The notes under the pieces: model-generated
Told to the model about the DNA's origin: nothing
Databases searched by the model: none
What the model saw: the letters and a program-made list of their open reading frames with translations, nothing else
Shown here: positions 54,229 to 60,648 of the stretch, one piece after another
How positions within the stretch are numbered: the first letter of the stretch is position 1
Layout: each line of letters begins with the position of its first letter
Made by a program: the position numbers and the translations under genes
Source of the DNA: DATJLY01 sp963773665
GTDB taxonomy: Bacteria; Pseudomonadota; Alphaproteobacteria; ATCC43930; CGMCC-115725
Assembly: GCA_963773665.1 (NCBI GenBank)
Contig: CAVZBZ010000004.1
Span: forward strand, 688,583-752,582
DNA length: 64,000 nucleotides
Reading direction: 5' to 3'

Positions 54229-55467
54229 TCATCCGCGCCGCTCGAGCCGGTAGAGTCCCACGTCGAGCGTGCCCGAGCGGAACCCGGCCTCGCAGTATGC
54301 CAGGTAATATTCCCACATGCGCTTGAAGCGCCGGTCGAAGCCCAAGGCCGCGATGCGCGGCCACGCCGCCTGGAACCGCTCCTGCCAGCGCGCCAGCGTG
54401 CGCGCATATGACGCCGCGAAGCACGGCCCCTCGACCAGCCCGAATCCGGCGCGCGCCGCCTCCTGGCGCAGCACCGCGGGCGAGGGCAGCATCCCGCCCG
54501 GAAAAATATAGCGCTGGATGAAGTCGGGGCAGCGGCGATAGCTCTCGAAGCGCTCGTCGGCGATGGTGATCGCCTGCAATACCGCGATCCCGCCGGGCCG
54601 CAAAAGCTCGCGCAGGCGCGCGAAATATGTGGACCAGTGCTTGTGCCCAACCGCCTCGATCATCTCAATGGAAGCGATGCGGTCATAGGCACCGCCCGTG
54701 TCGCGGTAATCTTCGAGCCGGATCTCGACCCGAGCCGAAAGACCGGCGCGCTCCATCCGTTCGCGCGCAAAGTCGCGCTGCTCGTGCGAGAGGGTGAGGC
54801 CTGCGACGCGGCAGCCATGCGCGCGCGCCGCTTCCTCCGCAAATCCGCCCCAGCCGCAGCCGATCTCGAGCACGCTCTGGCCCGGCGCCAGTTCGAGCAG
54901 CTCGGCGACGCGCTCGTACTTGCGCTGCTGCGCCGGTTCGAGCTCCTCGCGCCCATCCTCGAACAAGGCCGAGGAATAGGTCATGCCGCGGTCGAGCCAG
55001 AGCGCGTAGAACGCGTTTCCGAGGTCGTAGTGATAGGCGATGTTGCGCTGGCTGCCGCGCCGCGTGTTGCGGTGCAGCGCATGGCGCATGCGCTCGATGG
55101 CGCGGACGACGAGGCTGCCGTCCTCGTCGAGGCCCAAGGCGCGCTCGTTGAGGGCGGCAAGGCGCACCAGTCCGACGAGGTCGGGGCACTCCCAGTCGCC
55201 GTCCATATAGGCCTCGGCGAAGCCGATCGTGCCGCCGAAGACGAGGCGCTTGGCGACGCGGCGGTCGTGGATCGCGATGCTGATGGCGGGCTCCGCGCCT
55301 GGCTGGCCGAACGCCAGGACGGACCCGCCCGGCGTCGAGAGGCTCAAGCGCCCGTGCTCGATCCGGGCCAGCCGCTGCAGCAGGATGCGGCTCCAGAAAT
55401 CGTTGAGCTTCGGGACATCGGTCGCAGTTCGCGTTGCGAGAAGGTTCGCTGAATTCCGATCGGGCAT
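54229..55467 (-). CDS. cyclopropane-fatty-acyl-phospholipid synthase family methyltransferase
   Basis: A 412-residue SAM-dependent enzyme acting on membrane phospholipid acyl chains. The SAM motif VLEIGCGWGGFAEEAAR is at 199-215. AYHYDLGNAFYALWLD near 144 and YRRCPDFIQRYIFPGGMLPS near 315 are typical of CFA synthases. In Rhodobacter sphaeroides one relative is CfaA and another is UfaM, which methylates an unsaturated acyl chain toward furan fatty acids. The company of a flavoprotein and DUF1365 beside rpoE-chrR fits the second as well as the first. The start is the ATG at 55467; it overlaps the downstream MFS remnant by 4 bp. Confidence 0.9.
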   Translation of the reverse strand: MPDRNSANLLATRTATDVPKLNDFWSRILLQRLARIEHGRLSLSTPGGSVLAFGQPGAEPAISIAIHDRRVAKRLVFGGTIGFAEAYMDGDWECPDLVGLVRLAALNERALGLDEDGSLVVRAIERMRHALHRNTRRGSQRNIAYHYDLGNAFYALWLDRGMTYSSALFEDGREELEPAQQRKYERVAELLELAPGQSVLEIGCGWGGFAEEAARAHGCRVAGLTLSHEQRDFARERMERAGLSARVEIRLEDYRDTGGAYDRIASIEMIEAVGHKHWSTYFARLRELLRPGGIAVLQAITIADERFESYRRCPDFIQRYIFPGGMLPSPAVLRQEAARAGFGLVEGPCFAASYARTLARWQERFQAAWPRIAALGFDRRFKRMWEYYLAYCEAGFRSGTLDVGLYRLERRG

Positions 55468-55485
55468 GATTTTTTCCGCGAGTTC

Positions 55486-56262
55486 TTAGGGCTCGGCCGG
55501 TTGGCAGATGGTGACGGGATCGCGCGGCGGCGCCGGATGCGGCAGGACTTTTAGGCCCTTGCGCCACAGCCGCAGCGCTTCCCAGTGAATGCCGCCGATC
55601 ACCTTCACGGTCATCAGCGGATAGGCGAGAAAGGCGCGCGCCAGCGCCCGGTCGCTCAATTCAGCGCGCGCGCCGGCGAGGCTCGCGTGCAGGATGGGGC
55701 CGGCGCGGTCGCTCTGGCGGATATAGACCGCGATCTTCTCTCCCGGCGGCGCAAGGCGAAATTCATAGCGGCAATCCATCTCCATGAAGGGCGAGACATA
55801 GAATTCCTTGGCGCAGCTCTGGTTCACGAGCCCGTCCCGTCCCGTCACGGGGATGAGATAGCTGTGCTGCTCGCCGTACGTGTTCGACACTTCGTAGAGG
55901 ATCGCGCGCAGCCCCTCGTCGGGCCCGTGGCAGAAATAAATGCTGAGCGGGTTGAACACATAGCCGAGCACGCGCGGAAAGCAGAGGAGGCGAATCGCCC
56001 CGCCGTCGAGCGCGATCCCGGCGCGCGCGAGCTGGGCTTCGACATAGGGCCGGAGATTCGCGTCGCGCCGCATGCCATGGTCGCGGTCGTAAAACGAGAA
56101 GAGGTTGAAGCGGTTGTGCGACAGGAGTTTGAGCCGCCGCGCAAGCCCGGGCAGCTCGTCGAGATCGAGCAGCAGCGAGAACACGCTGTAGGCAAGCTCG
56201 TGCCGCACCGGGCGCAGCCGCTGATGCGCGACGGTGCCGAAATAGAGCGCCGACCCGCTCAT
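55486..56262 (-). CDS. DUF1365 family protein
   Basis: A 258-residue protein with the usual N-terminal ALYFGTVAHQRLRPVRHELAYSVFSLLLDLDEL, then NRFNLFSFYDRDHG, CFPRVLGYVFNPLSIYFCHG near residue 110 and YEVSNTYGEQHSYLIPV. The biochemical function of DUF1365 is not established. It nearly always stands between a FAD-dependent amine-oxidase-like gene and a CFA-type methyltransferase gene, as here. The ATG at 56262 overlaps the upstream stop by 4 bp. The frame is intact. Confidence 0.92.
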   Translation of the reverse strand: MSGSALYFGTVAHQRLRPVRHELAYSVFSLLLDLDELPGLARRLKLLSHNRFNLFSFYDRDHGMRRDANLRPYVEAQLARAGIALDGGAIRLLCFPRVLGYVFNPLSIYFCHGPDEGLRAILYEVSNTYGEQHSYLIPVTGRDGLVNQSCAKEFYVSPFMEMDCRYEFRLAPPGEKIAVYIRQSDRAGPILHASLAGARAELSDRALARAFLAYPLMTVKVIGGIHWEALRLWRKGLKVLPHPAPPRDPVTICQPAEP

Positions 56263-57602
56263 TCGGCGGCCTCGAGCGCAACGGGGCGCGGCTGCAGCCA
56301 GATCCTGCCGGACTCGTTTTCGACCGACCATGGCCGGCGCACGCCGCCGAGCGCCTCGGCGGCTGCCAAACCCGATTGCAGTGCGTCCTCATGAAAACCC
56401 GCGCCGAAATGCGCGCCGCAGAACCAGGTGCGGCGGCGCCCCTGGAGCGACCACAGCTCGCGCTGCGCCGCGCCCGCGCCCGGATCGAAGCCCGGATGGT
56501 CGTAGGTAAAACTTGCGTGGACCGCGCGCGGCGTGCGCTGCGGGTTGAGGGTGACGAAGAAATCGCGCCGGCAGTCGAGCTTCTGGAGAAGGTTCATCCA
56601 GTACGTCACCGTCGGGCTGCCGCGGTCGTCGCCCGAGCGGCCGATATAATTCCAGCTCGCCCAGGCGCGCCGCCGCACCGGCATGAAGCTCGCGTCGGAA
56701 TGCAGGACCGCGAGGTTCCTGGCATAGCGGAATTGGCCGAGGAGCCGCCGCTCCTCGGGATCGGGATCGGCGAGCATCTGGAGCGCTTCGTCGGCATGCG
56801 CGGCGATGACGACGCGGTCGAAGCGGCGCACGCGGCCGCCGGCATCCTCGACCGTGACGCCGTCGCGCTGGCGGCGCACCGCGCGCACATGGCAGGCGAG
56901 CTCGATGCCGCCTTCGAGCGCCGCCGCCATGCGTGCGACATAGACCCGGCTCCCGCCGGTCACGGTCCGCCACTGCGGCCGCCCCGTGAGTCGCAAGAGC
57001 CCGTGGCTCGCGAAGAAGCGGACGAAGTTTTTGACCGGATAGCGGCGCATGTCTTCGAGCGTGCTCGACCAGATCGCCGCGCCCATCGGCAGGATGTGCT
57101 CGTCGATGAACGGGCGGGAATATTTTTGGCGGTCGAGATAGGCGTCAAGGGTCAGGTCGTCGCCGTCCGCCCCCGCGAGAAGCGCCGGCGCCTCGCGGTA
57201 GAAGCGCACGACGTCGCGGAGCATCGACCAAAAGCGCGGCCGGAACAGATTTGCCGGCTGGGCGAAGAGGCCGCGGAGATCCGTCCCGGAATATTCGAGC
57301 CGTCCTTCGTCGAGCGACACGGCGAACGACATGTCGCTTGCATGGGTTTGCACCCCGAGCTCTTGGAATAACGCTACAAGATTGGGGTAATTGACAGTAT
57401 TGTAAACGATGAACCCGGTATCGACGGCAATTGGGTTGCCGTTCGCGTCGGGGACATCTACCGTATTGCAATGGCCGCCAAGTCTGGCGGCACGTTCGTA
57501 GAGCGTGACGCCATGGCGTTTCTTGAGGAGCCAGGACGCGGCCAGGCCGGCGATCCCGGACCCGATTACGGCGACGGCGAGGGGAGATGAGGCGGTTGTC
57601 AT
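56259..57602 (-). CDS. FAD-dependent amine-oxidase-superfamily protein
   Basis: A 447-residue flavoprotein. The dinucleotide turn IGSGIAGLAASWLLKK is at the N-terminus, followed by LYERAARLGGHCNT. Later features are GFIVYNTVNYPNL, a substrate-domain stretch SSTLEDMRRYPVKNFVRFFASHG and the FAD-contacting WFCGAHFGAGFHEDALQSG near the end. Relatives are annotated as dehydrogenases or desaturases; R. sphaeroides UfaD, acting in furan fatty acid synthesis, belongs to this superfamily. It is first in the minus-strand operon, with an ECF-type promoter about 50 bp upstream. The frame is intact. Confidence 0.88.
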   Translation of the reverse strand: MTTASSPLAVAVIGSGIAGLAASWLLKKRHGVTLYERAARLGGHCNTVDVPDANGNPIAVDTGFIVYNTVNYPNLVALFQELGVQTHASDMSFAVSLDEGRLEYSGTDLRGLFAQPANLFRPRFWSMLRDVVRFYREAPALLAGADGDDLTLDAYLDRQKYSRPFIDEHILPMGAAIWSSTLEDMRRYPVKNFVRFFASHGLLRLTGRPQWRTVTGGSRVYVARMAAALEGGIELACHVRAVRRQRDGVTVEDAGGRVRRFDRVVIAAHADEALQMLADPDPEERRLLGQFRYARNLAVLHSDASFMPVRRRAWASWNYIGRSGDDRGSPTVTYWMNLLQKLDCRRDFFVTLNPQRTPRAVHASFTYDHPGFDPGAGAAQRELWSLQGRRRTWFCGAHFGAGFHEDALQSGLAAAEALGGVRRPWSVENESGRIWLQPRPVALEAAE

Positions 57603-57648
57603 CCCGAATCCCGCGCGGGGGCGGCTATCGGCCGTGGGCCAACCAGGA

Positions 57649-57677
57649 CAATACGCCGGCGCAGATAATTTGGATCA
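57649..57677 (-). promoter_or_regulatory. RpoE-type promoter for the flavoprotein-DUF1365-methyltransferase operon
   Basis: Read on the minus strand: TGATCC (57677-57672), a 17-bp spacer, then GTATTG (57654-57649), about 46 nt before the flavoprotein ATG. TGATCC as the -35 element is the known core for the ChrR-controlled sigma factor of R. sphaeroides. The site shares an inverted repeat with the rpoE promoter. Confidence 0.7.
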
Positions 57678-57693
57678 CCGGACGATCGGCCGG

Positions 57694-57722
57694 TGAACCA
57701 AATTCCGACCGGGCACGTACCA
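57694..57722 (+). promoter_or_regulatory. RpoE-type promoter for rpoE-chrR (autoregulation)
   Basis: TGAACC (57694-57699), a 17-bp spacer, then GTACCA (57717-57722). The -35 lies in the right arm of a 15-bp inverted repeat (57667-57681 and 57690-57704, 14 of 15 matching, 8-bp centre) whose left arm holds the divergent promoter. Transcription would start near 57728, leaving a leader of roughly 70-80 nt before the preferred rpoE start. Confidence 0.6.
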
Positions 57723-57798
57723 AGCGGCGATGTATGCGGATCTCGCGATCTCGCCTGGTGCGGGCCTGCCTTGGCGCGGCATTGCCGCTCGCCTCGGT

Positions 57799-58383
57799 AT
57801 GTTGGCAATGACGATCCCCCGCGCCGATGCGGCCTCCGCGTCGTCCGAATTTGCCCATCATTTGCGGGCAATTGTCGAACGTCACGACCAGAATTCCTTT
57901 GCCGCCTTGTTCGACTACTACGGGCCGCGGGTCAAGGCCTATTTGAAACGGCTCGGCGCATCCGACAGCCTTGCCGACGACCTGGTGCAGGAAGTGATGC
58001 TGACCGTCTGGCGCAAGGCCGACACCTACGATCCCGCCAAGGCCGGAGTCGGCACCTGGATCTTCACGATTGCCCGCAACCTGCGCATCGACGCCATCCG
58101 CCGCGACCGGCATCCCGAGCTCGATCCGGGCGATCCGCTTCTCGTGCCGGATCCGGCGCCGCTGCCCGATCGAATGGCCGAAGCGGCGCAAGAGGAAACC
58201 AACGTCCGGGCGGCGCTCCGCGAGCTTCCCGAGGATCAGGCTCAGGTCGTCAACATGGCCTTCTACGAGGGCAAGTCCCATGGCGAGATCGCGGCCGCGT
58301 TGGCGATCCCGCTCGGCACGGTGAAATCGCGGCTGCGCTTGGCATTTCGCCGGGTACGCGGGCGCTTGGGAGCGCACGCATGA
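57799..58383 (+). CDS. rpoE: RpoE-type ECF sigma factor (ChrR-regulated)
   Basis: An ECF sigma factor of about 194 residues. Region 2 has FAALFDYYGPRVKAYLKRLG, DDLVQEVMLTVWRKADTYDP and VGTWIFTIARNLRIDAIRRDRHPE. Region 4 has ALRELPEDQAQVVNMAFYEGKSHGEIAAALAIPLGTVKSRLRLAFRRVR, with the helix-turn-helix that reads the -35. The pairing with chrR identifies it as the singlet-oxygen-type factor. The start is uncertain: ATGs at 57730, 57799 and 57808 are in frame, the first too near the predicted transcription start. No strong ribosome site favours one. The stop overlaps chrR (ATGA). Confidence 0.93.
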   Translation: MLAMTIPRADAASASSEFAHHLRAIVERHDQNSFAALFDYYGPRVKAYLKRLGASDSLADDLVQEVMLTVWRKADTYDPAKAGVGTWIFTIARNLRIDAIRRDRHPELDPGDPLLVPDPAPLPDRMAEAAQEETNVRAALRELPEDQAQVVNMAFYEGKSHGEIAAALAIPLGTVKSRLRLAFRRVRGRLGAHA

Positions 58384-59042
58384 CGCCGCACCAGCATCCC
58401 AGCGAAGCGACGCTGTTGGCTTATGCCGCCGGGGCGCTGACCGAGGCGCTGTCGCTCGTTACCGCGTCGCACCTCGCCTTCTGCCCCGAATGCCGGCACC
58501 AGGTGGCGCATGGCGAGGCGATGGGCGGCAGCCTGCTCGAAAACCTCGCCCCGGCCGCGCTCGAAGTCGGCACCCGCGAGCGGGTGTTCGCCCTCCTTGC
58601 CAAGCCCGAGTCGCGCCCGGCGCCGGCCGCGCCGCAGTCACGCGTCGCCGATCCGCTGGTGCCCGCGCCATTGGGCCGCTATCTGCACGGCGGTCTCGAC
58701 AGCATCGCCTGGCGCAGGCTCGCACCCGGCATCCGGCATTTCGAGATTTTGCCGCACGATCTCCTGCGCGGCGGCAATCTGCGCATGCTGCGGATTGCCC
58801 CGGGACGGTGCCTGCCGCGGCACGGCCATACCGGAACCGAGCTGACGCTCGTACTGCGCGGCTCCTATTCGGACGAGCTGGGACGGTTCGGCTGCGGCGA
58901 CGTCGGCGAGACCGACGACGACATCGTGCACGAGCCGATCTCCGGGCGCGACGAGGATTGCATCTGCGTCATCGCGACCGAGGGCCCGTTAAAGTTCGAC
59001 AGCCTGATCGCGCGCGCAATCCAGCGTTTCACCGGGTTTTAA
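58380..59042 (+). CDS. chrR: ChrR zinc-binding anti-sigma factor
   Basis: A 220-residue anti-sigma factor. The N-terminal anti-sigma domain keeps all four zinc ligands at the same numbers as R. sphaeroides ChrR: His6, His31, Cys35 and Cys38. The C-terminal cupin domain keeps its metal set, His148, His150, Glu154 and His184, with the same spacing. It should hold RpoE inactive until singlet oxygen or organic peroxide triggers its loss. The ATG at 58380 overlaps the sigma-factor stop by 4 bp. Confidence 0.95.
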   Translation: MTPHQHPSEATLLAYAAGALTEALSLVTASHLAFCPECRHQVAHGEAMGGSLLENLAPAALEVGTRERVFALLAKPESRPAPAAPQSRVADPLVPAPLGRYLHGGLDSIAWRRLAPGIRHFEILPHDLLRGGNLRMLRIAPGRCLPRHGHTGTELTLVLRGSYSDELGRFGCGDVGETDDDIVHEPISGRDEDCICVIATEGPLKFDSLIARAIQRFTGF

Positions 59043-59047
59043 GCTAC

Positions 59048-59076
59048 TGATCCGAAGGCGCCGCTCTCCCGTATAA
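59048..59076 (+). promoter_or_regulatory. RpoE-type promoter immediately after chrR
   Basis: TGATCC (59048-59053), a 17-bp spacer, GTATAA (59071-59076), beginning only 5 bp after the chrR stop. Its -35 is identical to that of the flavoprotein-operon promoter and its spacer is the same length. The predicted start point is about 59082. Confidence 0.65.
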
Positions 59077-59081
59077 GCCTT

Positions 59082-59171
59082 GAGCAAGGAACTCGCGCTT
59101 CACAGTTGCGAATTTATCCTTGCGGACTTGGTCCCGCCCGGAGCCCCCTCACCGGACGGGACCTTTTCTTT
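59082..59171 (+). ncRNA. candidate RpoE-dependent small RNA
   Basis: From the predicted start to the terminator is about 90 nt. A first stem, GCAAGGA (59084-59090) with TCCTTGC (59117-59123), begins within two or three bases of the expected 5' end. A short unpaired GGACTT-containing stretch separates it from the terminator hairpin. The open frame that crosses it starts with TTG at 59080, upstream of the predicted 5' end, and reads through the terminator arms, so coding is unlikely. Alternatives are a leader with an attenuator for the winged-helix gene at 59308, or simply the chrR terminator. Confidence 0.55.
59130..59171 (+). terminator. strong intrinsic terminator
   Basis: GGTCCCG-C-CCGG (59130-59141) pairs with CCGG-A-CGGGACC (59152-59163) with one mismatch and a 10-nt loop, followed at once by TTTTCTTT (59164-59171). 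This is the clearest Rho-independent terminator in the window. Confidence 0.85.
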
Positions 59172-59307
59172 ATGCGAATGCTTAATCTTTACTTCCCGGA
59201 CATTCATGGATTCTTTGCCGGCGGGCGGTCCTGCCGGTGATCCGGGCACGCCGGCATCGCGTATTCACCAATGTAAAGCAACTGGTTCCGGCCCGAAGGG
59301 CAAGCAC

Positions 59308-59586
59308 ATGCGCGATGAACTGCACGTCCTCTCCATCAAGGCCTTCGTCCACGTGCTGGAGCGCGCACAGCGGGCCTATCTCATCTCCGGCGTCGCGCGC
59401 GAGCTCGCGGAAAATCCCGGCCGCGTCGTGTCCTCGAGCGAGCTTCTGGAAGCGGTCTACGGCTGCAGCACGCGCGAACCCGAGGAGGCTGCGATCGGGC
59501 TCAAGGTCGCGATCTACAAACTGCGCAAGACCGGCTTCAACATCACGACCCATCCGTGGCGCGGCTATAGCCATCACGCCGCCTGA
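59308..59586 (+). CDS. small OmpR-type winged-helix protein
   Basis: A 92-residue protein that looks like an isolated trans-activator C-terminal domain: ELAENPGRVVSSSELLEAVYG and AAIGLKVAIYKLRKTGFNITTHPWRGYSHH correspond to the recognition helix and the final beta-hairpin wing. There is no receiver domain. I chose the ATG at 59308; a longer frame back to 59080 crosses the terminator and has no similarity to anything I know. It may bind DNA, or be a remnant that keeps a regulatory role. It lies 137 bp after the terminator. Confidence 0.65.
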   Translation: MRDELHVLSIKAFVHVLERAQRAYLISGVARELAENPGRVVSSSELLEAVYGCSTREPEEAAIGLKVAIYKLRKTGFNITTHPWRGYSHHAA

Positions 59587-59656
59587 CCGGCCCATTCCCC
59601 CGCACGATTGACGCGTCCGCCACGCGCGGCCACTCTCCCCGGGACGGGAGGGCGGA

Positions 59657-60268
59657 ATGAACATCGCCGTGATCGGCGCCACGGGCAAGGCCGGCTCCCG
59701 CATCGTCGCCGAATTGCTGGTCCGCGGCCACGCGGTCACTGCCATCGCGCGCCATCCCGAAGCCCTGCCGGCGCATGAGCGCCTATTGGCGCGCCGCGGC
59801 GACGCGCGCGACCGCAATTCTCTCGCCGATCTTCTCTCGCATCACGACGCAGTCGTGACGGCGACGCGTTTCCTCCAGATCGATCCTGCCGTGCTGATCG
59901 CCGCGGTGAAGGAGGCAGGGGTCAAGCGTCTTCTCGTCGTCGGCGGCGCCGGAACGCTCGTCACGTCGTCGGGTCGCGAATTCCTGGATACGCCGGATTT
60001 GCCCGCGACCTCGTACGAGGAGGCGCTCGCCGGCCGCGCTTTTCTCGCGCTGCTGCGCCGCGAGAGCGATCTCGATTGGACTTTTCTGTCGCCCTCGGTC
60101 CTGTTCGCCCCCGGCGCGCGCACCGGGAAATTCCGCCTCGGCGGCGATGCGCTGCTCATCGGCGCCGACGGCAGAAGCGCCATATCGATGGAGGATTACG
60201 CCATCGCCATGGCTGACGAGATCGAGCGCCCGCGCCATTCCCGCCGGCGCTTCACGGTCGGGTATTGA
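59657..60268 (+). CDS. NAD(P)-binding atypical SDR (NmrA/YwnB-like)
   Basis: A 203-residue protein. IAVIGATGKAGSRIVAELLVRGHAVTAIAR is the cofactor-binding region, followed by RRGDARD, VVTATRFL and LLVVGGAGTL. LDWTFLSPSVLFAPGARTGKFRLGGD, ISMEDYAIAMADEIE and the final HSRRRFTVGY match small NADH-flavin-reductase-like SDRs. The substrate is unknown. The ATG at 59657 has GGGAGGG eight bases ahead. The frame is intact. Confidence 0.85.
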   Translation: MNIAVIGATGKAGSRIVAELLVRGHAVTAIARHPEALPAHERLLARRGDARDRNSLADLLSHHDAVVTATRFLQIDPAVLIAAVKEAGVKRLLVVGGAGTLVTSSGREFLDTPDLPATSYEEALAGRAFLALLRRESDLDWTFLSPSVLFAPGARTGKFRLGGDALLIGADGRSAISMEDYAIAMADEIERPRHSRRRFTVGY

Positions 60269-60648
60269 GGCCGTCCCCGCTTCCGCCATTTCACCGAACG
60301 AAGCCAATTTTGCCGGCGCCGGGCCGGGATTGACTGTTGTACGCAGATATGCTATAAGCCTGCGTACATGAAGTGTTGCGAGGAGCGAGCGCGACGAAGC
60401 AATCCCCGTTCGGCTGGGGATTGCTTCGCTACGCTCGCAATGACAGAACGAAGCCAATTTAGCGGGGCGCGGAGGCTCAGGAGTAATCGCGAGAGCCGGA
60501 AGGGCGATTGGGAGCCGGCAAAATGACGCGGGAAAATCGGCGATAATGAACGTATTATTCAGTACCGCCAAGGAGTTAGGCCAAAACGAAGGGGTTCGCG
60601 GACCGGCCGGCATGCGCATGGATGCGCATGGGGGCCGGTTTGCCGATG
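60269..60648. other. 380-bp noncoding gap carrying several repeats
   Basis: No gene is supportable here. It contains two copies of the CGAACGAAGCCAATTT motif (60294-60310, 60445-60460), an inverted repeat TGTACGCAG/CTGCGTACA (60338-60346, 60360-60368) and a large hairpin repeat (60376-60444). The remaining 190 bp, up to the Rieske gene's 3' end, show nothing recognisable. Confidence 0.7.
60376..60444. repeat. dispersed hairpin repeat with GACGAAGCAATCC arms
   Basis: TTGCGAGGAGCGAGCGCGAC then GAAGCAATCCCC on the left and GGGGATTGCTTCGCTACGCTC then GCAATGACA on the right pair around a 9-nt loop. This is the element whose spurious translation (CHCERSEAI) is well known in proteobacterial databases. 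Confidence 0.85.

Larger units (their letters stand above)
52668..54232 (-). pseudogene. GPH/MFS-type transporter, destroyed by internal deletion and IS630
   Basis: The N-terminal piece starts at ATG 54232 (overlapping the methyltransferase stop, ATGA) and runs RALAYAAPGFALAIPLVPVFTFLPTLYARD through ARAVDFLLDPLIGL. At that point it jumps, in frame, to sequence expected near the last helices (GAFYALDLAGFDPNAANG); some 300 residues are missing. At 53931 the gene is interrupted by IS630. Across the element it resumes at 52853 with YALAPVALKSVAVALVWNYPLTPQRHA and stops at 52668, overlapping the SDR 3' end. Joining the two sides through the duplicated TA restores an uninterrupted frame (ALAATYALAPVAL). 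Transport is certainly lost. Confidence 0.82.

Noticed and set aside
59080..59586. A 168-residue version of the winged-helix protein starting at TTG 59080
   Set aside because: The added 76 residues read through a strong terminator and an sRNA-like structure, have no family similarity, and the ATG at 59308 starts the recognisable domain.
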